From assembly GCA_964539305.1 (NCBI GenBank), contig CAZIIM010000007.1, forward strand, positions 1 through 64,000: a DNA stretch of 64,000 nt, read 5' to 3'. Positions 61,867-64,000 of the stretch are shown here, piece after piece (the stretch's first letter is position 1; every line of letters begins with the position of its first letter). The stretch comes from CAZNUM01 sp964539305. Its GTDB lineage: Bacteria > Fidelibacterota > Marinisomatia > Marinisomatales > TCS55. The notes below the pieces were generated by a model. It was not told where the DNA came from, did no database searches, and worked only from the letters and a program-made list of their open reading frames with translations. The translations under genes were made by a program, and so were the position numbers.

Positions 61867-63495
61867 ATGGCGAAAGAAATATCTTACAGTCTTGAGGCTC
61901 GGAATGCACTGAAATCCGGTGTAGATAAGCTGGCCGATGCTGTAAAAGTGACCCTGGGGCCGAAAGGCCGGAACGTAGTGATTGAAAAGAAGTTCGGTGC
62001 TCCAACGGTTACCAAAGACGGTGTCACCGTGGCCAAGGAAATTGAACTGGAAAATAAACTGGAAAATATTGGTGCTCAGATGGTGAAGGAAGTGGCTTCC
62101 AAAACGTCTGACGTGGCCGGAGATGGTACCACTACAGCGACCGTACTGGCGCAGGCGCTGGTGGCCGAAGGTCTGAAAAATGTGGCCGCCGGTGCTAACC
62201 CCATGTCCATTAAACGGGGTATCGATGCTGCCACCGAAGCGGTTGTAGAGAACCTGAAAACCCAAATGATTGAGGTCGGTTCCGACTTTGAAAAAGTGAA
62301 GCAGGTGGCCAGTATTTCTGCCAACCAGGACGAAGAAATCGGTGCCAAAATCGCCGAAGCCATGGAAAAGGTGGGGAAAGATGGCGTCATCACCGTAGAA
62401 GAAAGCAAGACGGCCGAAACCTTCCTGGAATTTGTGGAAGGTATGCAGTTTGACCGTGGTTATTTGTCTCCCTATTTTGTCACCAATTCGGATAATATGG
62501 AAGCCGAACTGGAAGAACCCTATGTGCTGATCCATGATAAGAAAATCAGCAATATGAAAGATCTTCTCCCTATTCTGGAGAAGGTGGTTCAGACGGGGAA
62601 ACCGGTTCTGATTATTGCAGAAGATGTGGAAGGTGAAGCGCTGGCCACCCTGGTGGTTAACAAGCTGCGGGGAACCTTCAAAGTCCTGGCGGTAAAGGCT
62701 CCGGGCTTTGGCGACCGGCGAAAAGCCATGCTGCAGGATATTGCCGTTCTCACCGGCGGTACGGTGATTTCGGAAGAACAGGGCTACAAGCTGGAAAACG
62801 CTACCCTGGATTACCTGGGAACCTGTAAACGGGTTGTCAGTGACAAGGATAATACCACCATTGTGGGCGGGAATGGCGAAGCAGACATGATTAAAGCCCG
62901 CATCAATGAAATTAAGGTGCAGATTGAAAAAACCACTTCTGATTATGATCGTGAAAAGCTCCAGGAACGGCTGGCAAAGCTTTCCGGTGGTGTCGCGGTA
63001 ATTAACGTGGGTGCCGCCACGGAAGTGGAAATGAAAGAAAAGAAAGCCCGGGTAGAAGATGCATTACACGCGACCCGTGCCGCCGTTGAAGAAGGGATTA
63101 TCCCCGGTGGTGGTGTGGCGTTGCTCCGTGCCTGTAATGCTCTTGACAAGGTGAAGGTCAGTGAAGGTCAACAGGTGGGTGTAAGCATCGTTCGGAAAGC
63201 TTTGGAATCACCCATCCGCCAGATCTGTGAGAATGCGGGAGTAGAATCTTCCATCATTGTCCACAATGTAAGAGAAGGAAAAGGCGATTACGGATACGAT
63301 GCCCGCAAAGGTGAATATGTAAATATGTTCAAGGCGGGAATCATTGATCCGACTAAGGTAGCCCGTGTAGCGGTGCAGAACGCCTCCTCCATCGCAGGAA
63401 TGATTCTGACGACCGAAGCAGCGGTGACAGAAATTCCGGAAGAGGAAAAGACACCTCCAATGCCACCGGGTGGTGACATGGGAGGCATGTATTAA
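61867..63495 (+). CDS. groEL: Chaperonin GroEL
   Basis: 542-aa ATP-dependent folding cage. VTLGPKGRNVVIEK, GDGTTTATVLAQAL (Asp of the ATPase) and EGIIPGGGVALLRA are hallmarks; C-terminus GGDMGGMY is the usual Gly-Met tail, in short form. AAGGAGG just upstream of the ATG gives an almost ideal SD. Second gene of the CIRCE operon; terminator at 63518. Confidence 0.98.
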   Translation: MAKEISYSLEARNALKSGVDKLADAVKVTLGPKGRNVVIEKKFGAPTVTKDGVTVAKEIELENKLENIGAQMVKEVASKTSDVAGDGTTTATVLAQALVAEGLKNVAAGANPMSIKRGIDAATEAVVENLKTQMIEVGSDFEKVKQVASISANQDEEIGAKIAEAMEKVGKDGVITVEESKTAETFLEFVEGMQFDRGYLSPYFVTNSDNMEAELEEPYVLIHDKKISNMKDLLPILEKVVQTGKPVLIIAEDVEGEALATLVVNKLRGTFKVLAVKAPGFGDRRKAMLQDIAVLTGGTVISEEQGYKLENATLDYLGTCKRVVSDKDNTTIVGGNGEADMIKARINEIKVQIEKTTSDYDREKLQERLAKLSGGVAVINVGAATEVEMKEKKARVEDALHATRAAVEEGIIPGGGVALLRACNALDKVKVSEGQQVGVSIVRKALESPIRQICENAGVESSIIVHNVREGKGDYGYDARKGEYVNMFKAGIIDPTKVARVAVQNASSIAGMILTTEAAVTEIPEEEKTPPMPPGGDMGGMY

Positions 63496-63517
63496 TCCCT
63501 TCCGTACTTAAAGCTCG

Positions 63518-63546
63518 AAAAAGCCCCGCTCCGTCGGGGCTTTTTC
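63518..63546 (+). terminator. Intrinsic terminator after groEL
   Basis: AAAAAGCCCCG (63518-63528) pairs with CGGGGCTTTTT (63535-63545) around CTCCGT. A textbook stem with T-run. Confidence 0.92.
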
Positions 63547-63666
63547 TTTATCCGGTTCATTGAACCTTTTGAGCCGGCCCCGATACGGATTTTATTTCCG
63601 TTTTCTTTCAACAATCGCTTACTCACCTTGACTCCGGAAAGAGGAGGCGAGTAAATTCTTTTCCTC

Positions 63667-64000
63667 ATGGGAATCATTCGCCTGAAAAATATGCAGTTCT
63701 ACGGTTACCACGGCGTCAGTCCGTCGGAAAAGCATTTAGGCGGGAAATTTGAAGTGGATGTGGAATTAATGACTTCCTTTCAGAAAGCCTGCCAATCCGA
63801 TAATCTGGAGGATACCATTAATTACGAGGCGATTTACCACACGGTGGATGATTGCGTAAAAAAGAAGAAATATTATCTGATCGAAGCAGTGGCGAATTCC
63901 ATTGCCAAGACGATCCTGAACAATTTCCCAGTGGAATCGATCGTCATCCGGGTCCGGAAACCTCACGCCCCGGTCCGGGGGCTCTTAGACACGGTAGAGG
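63667..64000 (+). CDS. folB: Dihydroneopterin aldolase, 3' end outside the window
   Basis: Cleaves 7,8-dihydroneopterin in folate synthesis. From ATG 63667 the frame reads MGIIRLKNMQFYGYHGVSPS, with the family motif FYGYHGV followed by E-x-x-x-G and FEVDVEL, NYEAIYHTV, LIEAVANSIA and VRKPHAPVRG. Only the last few residues are cut by the window end. An alternative ATG overlaps at the internal KNM, but the first Met fits the family. The rest of the pathway here is pabA-pabB at 6145-7685. Confidence 0.95.
   Translation, partial: MGIIRLKNMQFYGYHGVSPSEKHLGGKFEVDVELMTSFQKACQSDNLEDTINYEAIYHTVDDCVKKKKYYLIEAVANSIAKTILNNFPVESIVIRVRKPHAPVRGLLDTVE

Noticed and set aside
1..64000. CRISPR arrays, tRNA or rRNA genes, insertion sequences
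   Set aside because: No regular spaced repeats, no tRNA arms with CCA context, and no transposase or integrase motifs were seen by eye.

Overview
The window reads as chromosomal DNA of a Gram-negative bacterium of the FCB type. It is probably a marine or metagenome-derived lineage such as Neomarinimicrobiota (SAR406) or a Calditrichota relative; this placement is inference. The support is a TonB-dependent receptor with a carboxypeptidase-regulatory-like N-terminus, a PorZ-like propeller protein with a FlgD/Por-tail-like C-terminus, many lipoproteins, NamZ, UMF1 and OPT transporters, and a CIRCE-controlled groESL. Gene density is high and 4-8 nt stop/start overlaps are frequent. Two 100-N scaffold gaps (35547-35646 and 58140-58239) show a draft assembly. 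No tRNA, rRNA, CRISPR array, insertion sequence, integrase or phage block was recognised, so this is mostly core genome.

Layout. 1-1325: a DUF1566-type lipoprotein on the minus strand, broken by a small deletion plus a 7-bp duplication and cut by the window edge. 1452-4827: complete riboflavin operon ribD-ribE-ribBA-ribH. 5110-5964: dihaem c-type cytochrome lipoprotein. 6145-7685 (minus): pabA-pabB for the folate branch. 7878-9364: methyltransferase and fatty-acid-hydroxylase-type membrane enzyme. 9489-10044: small exported proteins. 10225-11994: response regulator with degenerate GGDEF and intact EAL. 12231-13508: small basic protein, a two-helix membrane ORF and a YwaF-like membrane protein. 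13645-19070: aldehyde dehydrogenase, exported protein, site-2 protease and PorZ-like protein. 19079-23380 (minus): OPT transporter, adenosine deaminase and a cystathionine gamma-synthase-family enzyme as one operon.

23527-25952: promoter, TPP riboswitch and TonB receptor, presumably for thiamin uptake. 26091-30958: polA, an ABC-2 transporter pair and a deoxyribosyltransferase-like protein. 30965-35787: alr, namZ, outer-membrane-barrel-like protein and UMF1 permease, a possible cell-wall turnover cluster. 35993-37786: thioesterase, SH3-like lipoprotein and PEGA protein. 37876-41465: acs and pepA. 41537-45887: HD hydrolase, rmuC, lipoprotein and cation-chloride cotransporter. 46061-51224: an N-domain-less ClpB converging on a UvrD-type helicase fused to a RecB-like Fe-S nuclease. 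51367-53896: an ECF sigma / short membrane anti-sigma candidate / Spy-like sensor module. 53982-57521 (minus): msrA and split proton-translocating transhydrogenase genes. 57709-61385: toxin_YwqK/MORN-like repeat lipoprotein, MscS channel, DUF423 and dut. 61427-63546: CIRCE, groES, groEL and terminator. 63667-end: folB, truncated by the window.

The most interesting points are the TPP-riboswitch-controlled receptor whose Shine-Dalgarno lies in the aptamer, the CnrYXH-like stress module, the alr-namZ-barrel-permease cluster, the one-chain helicase-nuclease, the truncated ClpB, the His-x-His exported protein, and an assembly gap that appears to be false because both flanks are the same 55 bp. I found no clearly unprecedented multi-gene system.
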